A stretch of DNA of 64,000 nt from Bacillota bacterium (lineage in GTDB: Bacteria; Bacillota_E; Sulfobacillia; Sulfobacillales; JAIMBI01): the NCBI GenBank assembly GCA_021828405.1, contig JAKARZ010000005.1, positions 1-64,000 on the forward strand, given 5' to 3'. The stretch's first letter is position 1. Each line of letters starts with the position of its first letter. Positions 63,036-64,000 of this stretch are shown here, in pieces. Below the pieces are notes generated by a model. The model was not told the origin of the DNA and did no database searches. It saw only the letters and a list, made by a program, of their open reading frames with translations. Both the position numbers and the translations under genes were made by a program.

Positions 63036-64000
63036 ATGCGATACAACCCCATGGCCGTGGAGGCCAAGTGGCGTGAGCGATGGGAGCAGGCCGGGGTCGG
63101 CGAGGTGGATCTGGACCAGGCGCCGCGACCGTTCTACAACCTGGTCATGTTCCCCTATCCGTCCGCGGAAGGTCTGCACATTGGCAATGTGTTTGCCTAT
63201 ACGGGGGCTGACACATATGGCCGCTACATGGCTCTATTGGGGCACGATGTGTTCGAGCCCATCGGGTTTGACGCGTTCGGCATCCACAGCGAAAACTTCG
63301 CGCTCAAAATGAATGTGCATCCTGCCCGCCTTATCGCCGACAACGTCCGTCACTTCCGCGAGCAGTTGCACCGGATGGAGGGCCGATTCGCTTGGTCCCA
63401 GGCGGTGGACACCACCTCGCCCGCCTACTACCGATGGACGCAGTGGGTATTTCTCCAGTTGTACCACCACGGCTTGGCCGAGAAGAAGCGGGCCCCCGTC
63501 AATTGGTGCCCATCGTGCCTCACCGTGCTGGCCAACGAGCAGGTGGTACAGGGTGCCTGCGAGCGATGCGGCACGCTCGTGGTGACCCGCCATCTCGAGC
63601 AGTGGTTCCTGAAAATCACTCAATACGCTGACCGACTGCTCGACCACCTGGACCAGATGGACTGGTCACCGGCGGTGAAAACGGCCCAGCGCAATTGGAT
63701 TGGGCGCAGTGCCGGGCTGGAATTGTCCTTCCCCGTGGTGGGCCACCCCGGCACGTCGGTGGCGTTTTTCACCACCCGCCCCGACACGGTGCATGGCGCG
63801 TCCTTCGTGGTGCTGGCCCCTGAGCATCCCCTGGTTTCCGCCATCACGACCGAAGCGGCGCGGCCCGCCGTCAGCGCCTATGTCGCCGAGGCGCTGGCAC
63901 ACCGCGACCAGGAGCGCACCGACGTCAGCCGCGCCAAGACCGGGGTGGATACCGGGGCCCGCGCCCTGAACGTGGCCACCGGCCGAGAGATTCCCATCTG
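63036..64000 (+). CDS. leuS: Leucyl-tRNA synthetase, N-terminal part
   Basis: The gene runs off the right edge after 321 codons. The N-terminus RYNPMAVEAKWRERWEQAGV leads to VMFPYPSAEGLHIGNVFAYT, carrying the HIGH signature as HIGN, then GFDAFGIHSENFALK and the zinc-binding CPSCLTVLANEQVV with a second CERCGT. The editing domain has begun at the cut (FFTTRPDTVHGASFVVLAPE). I use ATG 63036, six bases after AAGGAGG; an in-frame ATG at 63030 touches that site. It attaches leucine to its tRNA. Confidence 0.97.
   Translation, partial: MRYNPMAVEAKWRERWEQAGVGEVDLDQAPRPFYNLVMFPYPSAEGLHIGNVFAYTGADTYGRYMALLGHDVFEPIGFDAFGIHSENFALKMNVHPARLIADNVRHFREQLHRMEGRFAWSQAVDTTSPAYYRWTQWVFLQLYHHGLAEKKRAPVNWCPSCLTVLANEQVVQGACERCGTLVVTRHLEQWFLKITQYADRLLDHLDQMDWSPAVKTAQRNWIGRSAGLELSFPVVGHPGTSVAFFTTRPDTVHGASFVVLAPEHPLVSAITTEAARPAVSAYVAEALAHRDQERTDVSRAKTGVDTGARALNVATGREIPI

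Noticed and set aside
1..64000. tRNA or rRNA genes
   Set aside because: I scanned for the GTTCGAATC-type T-arm and for conserved rRNA segments on both strands and saw none. A covariance search would be the decisive check.

Overview
The window is a GC-rich bacterial chromosome segment. Tight operons with overlapping starts, AGGAGG-type ribosome binding sites, a TrpR/YerC-type regulator beside hisC, PIN toxin-antitoxin pairs and IS families common in Firmicutes suggest a GC-rich acidophilic or thermophilic Firmicute of the Sulfobacillus/Thermaerobacter kind. That placement is inference from gene content and codon style, not from a marker gene.

Layout. 0-10.7 kb is a graveyard: a frameshifted GT-C membrane glycosyltransferase, a decayed Mu/Tn7-type transposase with its AAA+ helper, ISAzo13 and IS200/IS605 (TnpB) remnants, two broken tyrosine recombinases and a frameshifted MFS transporter. 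An intact PIN/Phd pair and a CGNR-family regulator survive within it. 11-13.4 kb is a thiamine operon (thiD-thiE-tenA). 13.4-17.6 kb holds a lipoprotein, sugar-nucleotide synthesis (manC-galU) and a nucleotidyltransferase. 17.6-22.5 kb is a glycolate/glyoxylate module (glcE-glcF-glcD plus a 2-hydroxyacid dehydrogenase). 22.5-23.5 kb has an orphan three-repeat type I-E-like CRISPR array next to a vapBC pair. 23.8-29.1 kb is hisG-D-B-H-A-F-IE on the minus strand, with a promoter overlapped by a perfect 16-bp palindrome. 30.6-32.0 kb is hisC plus a YerC/TrpR-type regulator that probably controls the his genes.

32-33.6 kb carries decayed threonine-dehydratase and PucR genes. 33.6-36 kb has a small monooxygenase, an ArsR-like regulator and a PqqB-like metallo-hydrolase. 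36.1-39.1 kb is phoU-deoC-Na/Pi symporter. 39.7-41.3 kb is an MFS gene split by an amber codon, followed by an ECF-sigma fragment. 42.6-44.5 kb is a two-gene guanidino-compound operon (arginase-fold enzyme plus arginine-deiminase/DDAH-fold enzyme). 44.7-45.8 kb is a decayed ISAzo13 transposase, then a 1299-residue secreted Ig-like surface protein. 49.9-53.3 kb is another IS graveyard with a frameshifted IS110 transposase.

53.3-62.7 kb is a metabolic island: thioesterase, small multidrug-resistance-like protein, Zn-alcohol dehydrogenase, SCP2-like protein, aldehyde dehydrogenase, HAD phosphatase, class II aldolase-like protein, a radical-SAM/SPASM-like protein lacking the radical-SAM cysteines, a second Zn-alcohol dehydrogenase and an alpha/beta hydrolase. 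The window ends inside leuS.

Two themes recur. Many genes carry single frameshifts or stops, which could be genuine decay or sequencing error. Four genes have a -10 box placed 6-7 bases before the start codon, which points to leaderless mRNAs.
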